In this document: positions 16,430-25,445 of the stretch, in pieces | How positions within the stretch are numbered: position 1 is the first letter of the stretch | How the letters are laid out: each line of letters begins with the position of its first letter | Assembly (NCBI RefSeq): GCF_036997485.1 | Contig: NZ_JAWLPU010000001.1 | Coordinates: forward strand, 496,001-560,000 | Direction: 5' to 3' | Length of the DNA: 64,000 bases | From: Brachyspira pilosicoli | GTDB taxonomy: Bacteria > Spirochaetota > Brachyspiria > Brachyspirales > Brachyspiraceae | Translations under genes and position numbers: made by a program | The notes under the pieces: generated by a model | What the model was told of the DNA's origin: nothing | Seen by the model: the letters and a program-made list of their open reading frames with translations, nothing else | Databases searched by the model: none

Positions 16430-18787
16430 CTATTTCTTTACTTTGTCTTTATTAATAGCTTCTTTTTTAGTATTGATATTTTTAATAAATCTTTCTTTTG
16501 TTTTTGAAACTTTTTTAGTATCTGTTTTAGTATTTTTCTCAGTATTTTCTGCTTTTTCGTTTTTATTATTATTATCTTTGCCTACATCTTTTGGAAGCTC
16601 TGGATATTTTATTCTCTCATGTAATGAAATTAAAATCTTTTGTAAGCTTATTCTTTTAATAGTTTCAATATCTTGCAATGTAAGCCCGCTGTCATTTAAT
16701 TCACCCTCTGTCATTTTACTTTTTACTATGCTGTCTATGAGTGATGCTAATTTTTCTTTAGTAGGACTATCTATAGTTCTGCTTGCTGCTTCTATAGAAT
16801 CTAATATCATTAAAATAGCTGTAATTTTAGATTGAGGTTTGGGACCTCCATAAGTAAATAAACTTACATCTATATCAGGGTCTTCTTTTAGAGCATCTGC
16901 ATAGAAATATTTTATTAAACTTGTTCCATGATGTTCTTTTATAGCAGCTATTATTTCTTTTGGAAGTCTATATTTTTTTGCTATCTCAACTCCAAAACGA
17001 ACATGTGATTTTACTATTGCAGCAGATAAAGTTGGCTTTAATTTATTATGTCTGTTATCATCTCTATTTGTATTTTCTATAAAATATAACGGATTTTCTA
17101 TTTTACCTATATCATGATAATATGCTGATACGCAGGCCAACCTTCCATCTTCCCCAATCTCATCGGCTATAGTTTCTACCAAATTAGCCATATTAATAGA
17201 ATGGTGATAAGTACCCGGAGCATTGATTTGAAGCTGTCTTAAAAGAGGATTGTTTAAGTCTGCCAATTCCTGAAGTCTAAATATAGTAGCCGTCTCAAGT
17301 AAATACTCACAAATAGGAAGAATAATCATAACGAGTATTGCTTGTATTAAACCGCTTGCAAAAGCAAATACAAATATCATATAATTAAAATTAAAATCAT
17401 CTTTAATAAATGCATTAATTAATGACACTATACTTAAAGATACCCCTATTTGAATACCTAACCATAAAACCCCATTTCTGCTATTAATCTTTTTTGTAGC
17501 AATAGAAGTTATCATAGATATTACAAATAGTGAGAAAAACTCATACACATCAGCTTGAACCATATTAGCAGCTAAAAGAGTAATACATACAGTTACAATA
17601 GCTGAAATCCCCCTTCTTGCCCCAAGCAAAGTATTAAGCATAGAAAACATTGGTATAAAAGTGTATATATAAAAAGGTATATTTATAAGTTTATCCGATA
17701 CATAATTGCTTATAAAATATGCTATAGAAATAATAAGCAAATATTCAAGTGAAAATAAAATAAAATTTTTAAAATTAGTATAAAACTCTATCTTGTATTT
17801 AAAAATGATGTATCCTACAAAACTGAATAACATCAATATAAATAACCCCTGACCTATTAAATTTCTTATATTATACTCAAAAAAACTATTATTATCTAAA
17901 ATATATTTTAAAAGCTTTACCTTATCCTCTGTAACCCTTTCACCCTCTTCTAATATTGGAAAACCAGCCTTTATTGTTGTATATATAGGGTCCACAGATA
18001 ATTGAATCTTATTTATCTCCTCTTGAGTTTTTTCTGAATTATAAATTAAATTATCTACCAAAAAAACATTTATTATAGAAGATATTGTATTAATATGAAA
18101 TACATTCAAATCATTATATCTATTTCCTAAAATAGAGCTAATTTCATTTTTTAAATTCTCTAAAAAGAATATTCTATTTTTTGCCGCTATTCTCTCTTCA
18201 ACAACATAATCATTATACTTATAAATAAATATACCATTATTAAGTATCAATCTTAAAGTTTCAGGAGTTAAATTTCTTTTGGATATTATTCCAACTTCAA
18301 ATAAACTCTTAAGTGTATCTATAACTTTTGACTCATATCCAATATTATCTTTATTAACAATAGCATTAGAAAAAATTGTCTTATTAATATTTAAATTATA
18401 TTCGGATATTACAGCATCATATATCTCATCAAAAGAAACATTATTCGTATCAAAACTTCTAATAAAGTTAAACATATTACTAACTTTTAATAATGATTCT
18501 TTTTCTATACTCTCTGGCATTTCAAATATAGGCCTTACATTAGCCTGTAAATATGTTATTAATCTTTGAGTTTCTTCTACATTTTTATATTTTATATTAC
18601 TTTTAGCAATCAAAGGCTCTTTTACTGTTTCGCCTATAGACGGTATTGTAATTTTTTGCACATAAGTTGGAAATACTAAAACTAATGTTATTATATACAA
18701 AATTACTGCTATTAACAATTGAAATATTCTCTCCATATTGAGAGTTTTATTGATTATAGATTTAATAATTTTTTTATTCGTGTTCAT
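16430..18787 (-). CDS. pgpH: 7TM-HD membrane phosphodiesterase, PgpH-like (cyclic di-AMP hydrolase family)
   Basis: A 785-residue protein. It has an N-terminal membrane helix (about 20-42), an extracytoplasmic 7TMR-HDED domain (about 50-290), a run of seven membrane helices (about 310-510) and a cytoplasmic HD domain. The HD domain contains HHSINMANLVE and YYHDIGKIEN (HD near residue 557). A Lys-rich tail follows. PgpH-type enzymes hydrolyse cyclic di-AMP. Whether Brachyspira makes that messenger is not shown here. It lies between phoH and ybeY, as in many bacteria. Confidence 0.9.
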   Translation of the reverse strand: MNTNKKIIKSIINKTLNMERIFQLLIAVILYIITLVLVFPTYVQKITIPSIGETVKEPLIAKSNIKYKNVEETQRLITYLQANVRPIFEMPESIEKESLLKVSNMFNFIRSFDTNNVSFDEIYDAVISEYNLNINKTIFSNAIVNKDNIGYESKVIDTLKSLFEVGIISKRNLTPETLRLILNNGIFIYKYNDYVVEERIAAKNRIFFLENLKNEISSILGNRYNDLNVFHINTISSIINVFLVDNLIYNSEKTQEEINKIQLSVDPIYTTIKAGFPILEEGERVTEDKVKLLKYILDNNSFFEYNIRNLIGQGLFILMLFSFVGYIIFKYKIEFYTNFKNFILFSLEYLLIISIAYFISNYVSDKLINIPFYIYTFIPMFSMLNTLLGARRGISAIVTVCITLLAANMVQADVYEFFSLFVISMITSIATKKINSRNGVLWLGIQIGVSLSIVSLINAFIKDDFNFNYMIFVFAFASGLIQAILVMIILPICEYLLETATIFRLQELADLNNPLLRQLQINAPGTYHHSINMANLVETIADEIGEDGRLACVSAYYHDIGKIENPLYFIENTNRDDNRHNKLKPTLSAAIVKSHVRFGVEIAKKYRLPKEIIAAIKEHHGTSLIKYFYADALKEDPDIDVSLFTYGGPKPQSKITAILMILDSIEAASRTIDSPTKEKLASLIDSIVKSKMTEGELNDSGLTLQDIETIKRISLQKILISLHERIKYPELPKDVGKDNNNKNEKAENTEKNTKTDTKKVSKTKERFIKNINTKKEAINKDKVKK

Positions 18788-18808
18788 AATAAATTTTATC
18801 CAATAGTC

Positions 18809-19771
18809 TTACTCTTTTATATTATCAGCATTATCATAAGCTTCTAATATTTTGGTAACTAACCTATGCCTTATCACATCTTTTTTATCAAAATGATGAA
18901 AAGCTATTCCTTCTATATTGTTTAATATTTTAATAGAATGCTCCAGTCCAGATTTTACATTTTTTGGCAAATCGCTTTGAGTAATATCTCCTGTAATAAC
19001 AGCCTTAGACTTCTCTCCTATTCTGCTTAAAAACATCTTCATCTGAGCAACTGTAGTGTTTTGTGCCTCATCAAGTATTATAAAAGCCCTGCTTAAAGTT
19101 CTTCCCCTCATATAAGCTAAAGGAGCTACTTCTATTTTATTCTCTTCTGTATATCTTAATATTATATCACTAGACAAAAGACTATACAAGGCATCATATA
19201 CAGGTCTCATATACGGTGAAATCTTTTCTTTGAAATCTCCAGGCAAATATCCCAAACTCTCACCCGCCTCAACAACAGGTCTTGTTATTATCATACGCTC
19301 AATCTTATTTTCTGCAAGCAAACTTATACCATAAGCAACAGATAGAAATGTTTTTCCAGTACCTGCCGCACCCGTAGAAAATACTATATCATTAAAAATC
19401 ATCTTCTCTAAATATTCACCCTGAGATATAGTTTTCATTTCTATGTTTCTTCCAAGATACGGAAGCTTTATACGCATATTAATTAAAGAACTCTCACGCT
19501 CTTTAAATACATTATCAGATATATTAATAACCTTTTCTAAAGAAATTTCGGTATTAGAAATATACATGTCTTTAAGTATATATATCACTTTTAGAGTATC
19601 TTCTATATTTGAATAATTACCCTCTATAGTTAATTCATTTCCTTTTGGATATATTGAAACATTAAATTTATTCTCTAAAGCTTGAAGATTTTTATCCTCT
19701 GCACCGCAAATGGAAATATACGCATCATAATCTTTAAACTTTACTTTATTGTCTAATCTCTTTTTATTTAT
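18809..19771 (-). CDS. phoH: PhoH-family ATPase, probable ATA start codon
   Basis: From the first canonical start (GTG at 19588) the protein would be 259 residues and lack its N-terminal domain. The same frame is open upstream to a TAA at 19790-19792. It encodes a PhoH-like N-terminus (KDYDAYISICGAEDKNL, then FNVSIYPKGNELTIEG) but holds no ATG, GTG or TTG. AAAGGA lies 7 bases before an ATA at 19771, so translation probably starts there, giving 320 residues, the usual family length. GAAGTGKT is the Walker A motif, and LDEAQNTT is the Walker B segment. PhoH proteins are ATPases linked to RNA metabolism. pgpH, ybeY and tlyC follow. Confidence 0.85.
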   Translation of the reverse strand: MNKKRLDNKVKFKDYDAYISICGAEDKNLQALENKFNVSIYPKGNELTIEGNYSNIEDTLKVIYILKDMYISNTEISLEKVINISDNVFKERESSLINMRIKLPYLGRNIEMKTISQGEYLEKMIFNDIVFSTGAAGTGKTFLSVAYGISLLAENKIERMIITRPVVEAGESLGYLPGDFKEKISPYMRPVYDALYSLLSSDIILRYTEENKIEVAPLAYMRGRTLSRAFIILDEAQNTTVAQMKMFLSRIGEKSKAVITGDITQSDLPKNVKSGLEHSIKILNNIEGIAFHHFDKKDVIRHRLVTKILEAYDNADNIKE

Positions 19772-19792
19772 TTTTTTATCCTTTAATTTTTA

Positions 19793-20332
19793 TTGTATTA
19801 TAATATAGTACAAAAAAATTGATTATTGTCAATATTACATATATTAAAATTTCATACAAGTAGAAAACATATCGTATTAAATCTCTATTAATTTTTTCAA
19901 CTATATCATAGCAGCATTATATATAATAGTAGAATCTTAATTTGAAGCCTAATATATTTTTTATCTAATTTTACAAAAATTATTATATTCTCTTAATTTT
20001 AGTTTGGATTTATATAAAATTAGTTATTTATTATAAAAATCATAAAATTATTTTTAGTTTTAACTTTAATAATAATTAATAATACTTTTTTATAATTCGT
20101 ATTATAATTTTGTTTAAAACATTTATTTATAATAATTAAGATTATAAAAATTTATGATTTTTTAGACCAAAAAATAATATAATATACATCTTGTTCAAAC
20201 AAAAAAAAATTAACTATTTTTAATTATTGATTTTTATACCTATATATAATATAATTATTATGTTTATTCAAACTAAAAGAAATATAACTTATTTTTAATA
20301 ATCAAATAAATAATTTTTTAAGAGGAACTAAT
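19793..20332. other. 540-base AT-rich divergent intergenic region with imperfect direct repeat
   Basis: No gene is visible between phoH (minus) and aspS (plus). An imperfect repeat of about 40 bases lies at 20188-20229 (TTGTTCAAAC, then TAACTATTTTTAATTATTGA) and 20265-20307 (TTTATTCAAAC, then TAACTTATTTTTAATAATCA). The region should hold promoters for both directions, but the base composition makes single -10 boxes unreliable. Confidence 0.5.
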
Positions 20333-22096
20333 ATGCGTTTTAAAAGTGCCTATAATGGAATATTAACAAAAGACGATATCGGCAAAGAAGTAAAATTAGC
20401 CGGTTGGGTGTTAAGAAGAAGAGATCATGGCGGAGTAATATTCGTAGATTTAAGAGACAGAACAGGTTTTGTACAAATTGTATTCAATCCTGAAATCAGC
20501 AAAGAAGCACATAATGACGCTCAAGATTTGAGAAGCGAATATGTTATTAGTGTTGAAGGTAAAATAAGAGCAAGAAGTCCTGAAATGGTTAACCCTAAAA
20601 TTCCTACTGGTGAAATTGAGGTTATGGTTGAAAAAATGGAGCTTCTTAATACTTCTGAAACTCCTCCTTTCTTACTTGAAGATGATATTGATACTGGCGA
20701 AGATATAAGATTAAAATACAGATACTTAGATTTAAGAAGAAATAAAGTATTTAATAACTTATATAAAAGATTCCAAATCACTAATGCTTTCAGAAAACAT
20801 TTAGCTGATAATGGTTTTATAGATGTTGAAACTCCTATATTAAATAAAAGTACTCCTGAAGGTGCAAGAGACTTCTTAGTTCCTTCAAGATTAAATGCTG
20901 GAGATTTCTATGCATTGCCTCAATCTCCTCAAATATTCAAACAAATACTTATGATAGGCGGTTTTGAAAGATACTATCAAGTAGCTAAATGTTTCCGCGA
21001 TGAGGACTTAAGAGCTGACAGACAGCCTGAATTTACTCAAGTTGATATTGAAACTTCTTTCCTTAATACTGATGAATTCTTATCTATTATGGAAAGTATT
21101 ACTGCTAATATAGTTAAAGATGTTTACGGAATAGATATCCCTACTCCATTCCCTAGATTAAATTATTATGATGCTATGGAAATGTACGGAAGCGATAAGC
21201 CTGATACGAGATTTGAATTAAAACTTATCAATGTTGAAGATGCTGTTAGAGGCTGTGATTTTGCAGTATTCAAAAATGCTTTAGATAATAAATTTATAAT
21301 AAGATGTTTGAATGCTAAAGGCGGGGTTGATAAATTAAGCAGAAAAGATATTGACGACTTTACTAAATATGTTGGTATATTTGGTGCTAAAGGTCTTGCT
21401 TGGATGAGAGTTACTGAAAACGGACTTGAGTCTAACATCGTTAAATTCTTCTCTGAAGAAAATCAAAAGAAAATTTTAGAAGTTACAAAATCAGAAAAAG
21501 GCGACTTATTATTTTTTGTTGCTGACACTCCAAAAGTTACATTCGATGCTTTAGGTAATTTAAGATTAAGAGTTGCTGAGAAATTAAATTTAATAGATAA
21601 AGACAAATTAAACTTCTTATGGGTAGTAGAGTTTCCATTATTTGAATATGATCACAAAGAAAAGAGAATATCCGCTACTCACCACCCATTCACTGCCCCA
21701 GTACCTGAAGATGTTGCTATACTTGAAAGCGAGCCTCTAAAAGTGAGAAGCGATACTTATGACTTAGTATTAAACGGCAATGAAATAGGCGGCGGTGGTC
21801 AGCGTATTTATGATAGTAAGATACAAGCTACTATATTCAAACTTTTAGGCATAGATGAAGAGAAAGCTAAAATAAGATTCGGATTCTTACTTGATGCTTT
21901 AAAATATGGTGCTCCTCCTATGTGCGGTATGGCTTTTGGTATAGACAGAGTTATAATGTTATTACAAAAACAAGACAGCATAAGAGAAGTTATAGCATTC
22001 CCTAAAACTCAGAAGGGACAATGTTTGATGAGCAGCTGTCCTTCTACTGTTGATGCCGACCAATTAGAAGAGCTTCATTTGAAAGTTGAAGAATAA
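20333..22096 (+). CDS. aspS: Aspartyl-tRNA synthetase
   Basis: A 587-residue class IIb synthetase of the bacterial type. The N-terminal OB-fold anticodon domain (VKLAGWVLRRRDHGGVIF) is followed by motif 2 (FRDEDLRADRQPEFTQVD), an inserted GAD domain in the middle and motif 3 (GMAFGIDRVIMLL). AAGAGGA precedes the ATG. Whether it is discriminating or also charges tRNA-Asn cannot be told from this window. A terminator follows directly. Confidence 0.97.
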   Translation: MRFKSAYNGILTKDDIGKEVKLAGWVLRRRDHGGVIFVDLRDRTGFVQIVFNPEISKEAHNDAQDLRSEYVISVEGKIRARSPEMVNPKIPTGEIEVMVEKMELLNTSETPPFLLEDDIDTGEDIRLKYRYLDLRRNKVFNNLYKRFQITNAFRKHLADNGFIDVETPILNKSTPEGARDFLVPSRLNAGDFYALPQSPQIFKQILMIGGFERYYQVAKCFRDEDLRADRQPEFTQVDIETSFLNTDEFLSIMESITANIVKDVYGIDIPTPFPRLNYYDAMEMYGSDKPDTRFELKLINVEDAVRGCDFAVFKNALDNKFIIRCLNAKGGVDKLSRKDIDDFTKYVGIFGAKGLAWMRVTENGLESNIVKFFSEENQKKILEVTKSEKGDLLFFVADTPKVTFDALGNLRLRVAEKLNLIDKDKLNFLWVVEFPLFEYDHKEKRISATHHPFTAPVPEDVAILESEPLKVRSDTYDLVLNGNEIGGGGQRIYDSKIQATIFKLLGIDEEKAKIRFGFLLDALKYGAPPMCGMAFGIDRVIMLLQKQDSIREVIAFPKTQKGQCLMSSCPSTVDADQLEELHLKVEE

Positions 22097-22117
22097 TTTA
22101 TAAATAAGTTATAAATA

Positions 22118-22156
22118 TAAAGCCTCTTAAAGTTATAAGGGGCTTTTATTTTTTTA
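22118..22156 (+). terminator. Rho-independent terminator of aspS
   Basis: AAAGCCTCTTA pairs with TAAGGGGCTTT (one G-U pair) and is followed by TATTTTTTT. It lies 22 bases after the aspS stop. Confidence 0.85.
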
Positions 22157-22167
22157 AATTTGTTCTA

Positions 22168-22480
22168 ATTCCCCACCCTTTATGCTTTTTTATTTTATCT
22201 GTTATTTCTATTTTTTATTTCTTTATTGTTGTATTAGAATTTATAGCACCCACCCAAGCAGATTTTTAATTTAAAAATTTCATAACGCACGCTGAGCCAA
22301 ATAAAAAATATAGTGAAATTAAAAATGCAACTCTTTTTATATTAAAAAATCTGCTCACCGTGCGGTAAACTAATTTAAAAATCTAATTAATACTTGGGCG
22401 GGGGTGCTTTTATTATTTGAGTTTGAAATATAAATGAAGTTATAATTTTAAATATACAATAAAGAATAAAGGGCGGGGAT
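22168..22480. repeat. Composite intergenic repeat of three nested inverted arms (complete copy)
   Basis: Three pairs of GC-rich arms are nested around one centre. The outer pair is CCCCACCCTTTAT (22171-22183) with ATAAAGGGCGGGG (22466-22478). The middle pair is GCACCCACCCAAG (22246-22258) with CTTGGGCGGGGGTGC (22393-22407). The inner pair is ACGCACGCTGAGC (22285-22297) with GCTCACCGTGCGGT (22353-22366). Spacers are AT-rich. Partial copies occur at 52763-52851, 53283-53367, 58083-58280, 59816-60010 and 61272-61353. It fills most of the 530-base gap between aspS and the glycerate kinase gene; no ORF was found. Confidence 0.85.
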
Positions 22481-22562
22481 TCTGAATAAATTGTTCATTT
22501 TTATTTAATATACATTTAATTGTATAAAAATATTTAAAATAAAATATAGCCAAAAAAGATAT

Positions 22563-22611
22563 ATAAAAACAAATAGGAATATAATATTTTATTATTATAT
22601 TCTTATTTGTA
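22563..22611 (-). terminator. Rho-independent terminator of the glycerate kinase gene
   Basis: On the minus strand ACAAATAAGAATATAAT pairs with ATTATATTCCTATTTGT (one mismatch) and is followed by TTTTTATAT. It lies about 20 bases after the stop codon. Confidence 0.75.
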
Positions 22612-22627
22612 TATACGTATAAAGATT

Positions 22628-23755
22628 TTATAAATTAATGCTTATAAATCTGCAGGCTCTCTCTGCAGCATCTTCTATTAGTGCTTTAGAATTTTTTATA
22701 GCTTCCTCAAGAGGCATAGCTCTTTTTAAAGCAGGCATAATAGATACAATTCCCATATCATAAACTGCCTCAGCTCCATCTCTTATATCACCTACTATAG
22801 CAATTACAGGAGTATTAGAAGCTCTTCTTGCAACACCTACAGGCACTTTACCTTTTTTTGTCTGACCGTCAATAGCACCTTCACCAGTTATAATAAGAGA
22901 AGCATCTTTTATTTGTTCCTCAAAATCTATAATATCAAGCACAGCATCAATACCGCTTTTTAATTGAGCATTACAAAAGGCAACAAGACCGCCTCCAAGC
23001 CCTCCAGCAGCACCTGATCCTTCTATATAGTCTATTTCTTTATTAAATTTTTCTTTAACAATTCTTGCTATATTTTTAAGTCCGTCATCAAGTATCTGAA
23101 AGCTTTCTTCTGTAACACCTTTTTGTTTTCCGTATATAGCAGTAGCTCCATTTTCACCATATAGTGGGTTTTTCACATCACAAGCAACCTTTATTTTTAT
23201 ATCAAATATTCTTTTATCTACATTGCTGTCATCTATGTAAGCAACCTTTATCATATTTTCAGCAATAGCATTGAGTTCATTATTATCTTTATCTAAAAAT
23301 CTATATCCTAAAGCACTAGCCATTCCAATACCGCAATCATTAGTAGCACTTCCGCCTATACCTATTAATATTTCTTTTATATTACTATTTAAAGCATCTT
23401 TTATAAGCTCTCCAGTTCCATAAGTTGAATATTTCAAAGGATTTCTTTCATTGTCATCAACTAAAGTAATTCCTGACGCTTCAGCCATTTCTATAACAGC
23501 CTTATCTTTACTAATAATACCATATTTCGCTTCTATAGTTTCACCTAATGGATTTTTTACATATACCTTTTTTATATTTCCGCCTGCTGCATAAATTATA
23601 GAATCAACTGTTCCCTCTCCGCCATCAGCAACCGGTATTTTTTTTATAATAGCATTTTTAAATACTTTTAATACGCCTCTTTCTATGCAGCTGCAAACTT
23701 CCATACTGCTAGCACTTCCTTTGAATGAATCTGGTATTATTATTATCTTTTTCAT
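22628..23755 (-). CDS. garK: Glycerate 2-kinase (GarK/GlxK family)
   Basis: A 375-residue protein of the type 1 glycerate kinase family. The N-terminus IIIIPDSFKGSASS and the segments PVADGGEGTVDS and GIGGSATNDCGIGMA are characteristic. It phosphorylates glycerate, normally to 2-phosphoglycerate, feeding lower glycolysis. It is the last step of the glucarate/galactarate pathway encoded just upstream on the same strand. A 139-base gap with a hairpin separates it from garD, so expression may be partly independent. Confidence 0.93.
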   Translation of the reverse strand: MKKIIIIPDSFKGSASSMEVCSCIERGVLKVFKNAIIKKIPVADGGEGTVDSIIYAAGGNIKKVYVKNPLGETIEAKYGIISKDKAVIEMAEASGITLVDDNERNPLKYSTYGTGELIKDALNSNIKEILIGIGGSATNDCGIGMASALGYRFLDKDNNELNAIAENMIKVAYIDDSNVDKRIFDIKIKVACDVKNPLYGENGATAIYGKQKGVTEESFQILDDGLKNIARIVKEKFNKEIDYIEGSGAAGGLGGGLVAFCNAQLKSGIDAVLDIIDFEEQIKDASLIITGEGAIDGQTKKGKVPVGVARRASNTPVIAIVGDIRDGAEAVYDMGIVSIMPALKRAMPLEEAIKNSKALIEDAAERACRFISINL

Positions 23756-23842
23756 TAGATTTCCTCTTAATTATTATGAAGTATTATATACTATAATGTG
23801 TTTTTATAAAATTAAAAATAAATAGAAATTGATTATATATAA

Positions 23843-23878
23843 GAAAATGAAAAGAATTTTAACATTCCTTTCATTTTC
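23843..23878 (-). terminator. Possible intrinsic terminator/attenuator between garD and garK
   Basis: GAAAATGAAA (23843-23852) is the exact complement of TTTCATTTTC (23869-23878). The downstream T-run on the minus strand is weak (TTATATATAA), so it may only partly stop transcription or protect the 3' end. Confidence 0.45.
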
Positions 23879-23894
23879 TATCGTACATAAATTA

Positions 23895-25409
23895 TTATGT
23901 AATAGGAGCAGGATTAAATATACACATATCATTATAAAGATGATATTGCTCTGTAAATGTTTTTTTTATTCCGCTTGCCACATCTAATATTTCATTAAAC
24001 AGCCTTTCTCCAACCTCTTTTATATCAGCCTCTCCTGTAACAATATCTCCAGCACTAAAATCTATTAAATCACTCCACATGTCTTTCAAATCATTTCTTG
24101 ATGATACTTTTATAACAGGAGCAGCAGCTAATCCATAAGGCGTACCTCTTCCTGTCATAAATACCTGCAAAGTAATCCCAGAAGCTAACTGAGAAGGTCC
24201 GCATACTATATCACTAGAAGGAGTAGCAGCGTATATCAAGCCATGTTTAGTAGGGATTTCACCAGGAGAAAGTACTTCTACTATAGGAGCTGTTCCAGAT
24301 TTTGCAATAGACCCTATAGCTTTTTCAACTATATTAGCAAGTCCTCCTTTTTTATTTCCAGGAGTAGGGTTAGCACTTCTATCAGCCTCTCCTACAGCTA
24401 AATAATCATCATACCATTTCATTTCTGAAGCGAGCTTTTTTCCTACTGTATCATCTTTGCATCTTGCCGCTAATATATGCACACCATCTCTTGCTTCCGT
24501 AACTTCAGAAAACATGACTGTAGCTCCAGCTGATACAAGCATATCTGAAGCATAACCTGCTGCAGGATTAGCACTAATACCAGAAAAAGCATCACTGCCC
24601 CCGCACTGCATACCTATACAAAGTTTAGATAAAGGCAAAGTTGTTCTTTTTCTTTGATTTAATTTTTCAAGTTTCTTCTCTGCCATTTCCATGAGAGAAT
24701 TCATTATATTATGAAAACCTTTCTTTTCCTGTAATATAATAACATTATCCTCATTAATTAAATTTTCATCTAAAATCATATCTACAGTAAGCTTTTCACA
24801 TCCAAGCCCTACCACCATAACCTCAGAACCGAAATTAGGATTTTTTACTAAATTCCTTAAAGATCTTATAGGAATATCAGCATTTTTAGCATTTATTGCA
24901 ACCCCGCATCCATAAGCATGATTAATAGCAATTATATCATCTACATTTTTATATTTTGGAAGCAGTTTTTCCTTCATCTCTTTTACAGCCACATTTAAAA
25001 CTCCAGCAACACATTGTACAGTTGTGCTTATAGCAAGTATATTTCTTGTACCTGCAAATTTACTTCCCGGATTATCATAGCCTTCAAATGTAGTTCTTAA
25101 AGGTTTAGGAAGATTAGATACAATATTTTCAGCAAACACTAAATCTTCTAATTTAGGAGCTAAAGGAAGTCTTAATATATGCTCATTCACCCAATCGCCT
25201 TTTTTTATATCCTGCAAAGCAAAACCAATGCAAATACCATACCTAATAATAGCCTCATCTTTTTTTATATCTTTTAAAGCTATCTTATGTGATTGAGGTA
25301 TATTAGAATTAACTTTAAAACCCTCATCGATATATTCGCCTTCCTTTAAATCCTTTATTGCTACAACTACATTATCATTTTCATTAATTTTTATAAAAGA
25401 TTTTTTCAT
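23895..25409 (-). CDS. garD: Galactarate dehydratase (GarD, UxaA family)
   Basis: A 504-residue protein of the altronate/galactarate dehydratase family, with an N-terminal SAF-type domain (about 1-95) and a large catalytic domain. Segments such as NHAYGCGVAINAKNADIPIR, SEVMVVGLGCEKL and GMQCGGSDAFSG match GarD more closely than UxaA. It removes water from galactarate to give 5-keto-4-deoxyglucarate. I use the ATG at 25409 with AGAGGA upstream instead of the one at 25433. The DapA-like gene lies about 35 bases upstream in the same direction. Confidence 0.9.
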   Translation of the reverse strand: MKKSFIKINENDNVVVAIKDLKEGEYIDEGFKVNSNIPQSHKIALKDIKKDEAIIRYGICIGFALQDIKKGDWVNEHILRLPLAPKLEDLVFAENIVSNLPKPLRTTFEGYDNPGSKFAGTRNILAISTTVQCVAGVLNVAVKEMKEKLLPKYKNVDDIIAINHAYGCGVAINAKNADIPIRSLRNLVKNPNFGSEVMVVGLGCEKLTVDMILDENLINEDNVIILQEKKGFHNIMNSLMEMAEKKLEKLNQRKRTTLPLSKLCIGMQCGGSDAFSGISANPAAGYASDMLVSAGATVMFSEVTEARDGVHILAARCKDDTVGKKLASEMKWYDDYLAVGEADRSANPTPGNKKGGLANIVEKAIGSIAKSGTAPIVEVLSPGEIPTKHGLIYAATPSSDIVCGPSQLASGITLQVFMTGRGTPYGLAAAPVIKVSSRNDLKDMWSDLIDFSAGDIVTGEADIKEVGERLFNEILDVASGIKKTFTEQYHLYNDMCIFNPAPIT

Positions 25410-25445
25410 TATAATCCTCTTTTTACAAATCAATTTAATAATAAT

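Noticed and set aside
22157-22627. Possible small RNA or tRNA gene in the GC-rich gap after aspS
   Set aside because: The GC-rich pieces are the arms of the nested repeat; no cloverleaf or GGTTCGAATCC-type T-arm is present.
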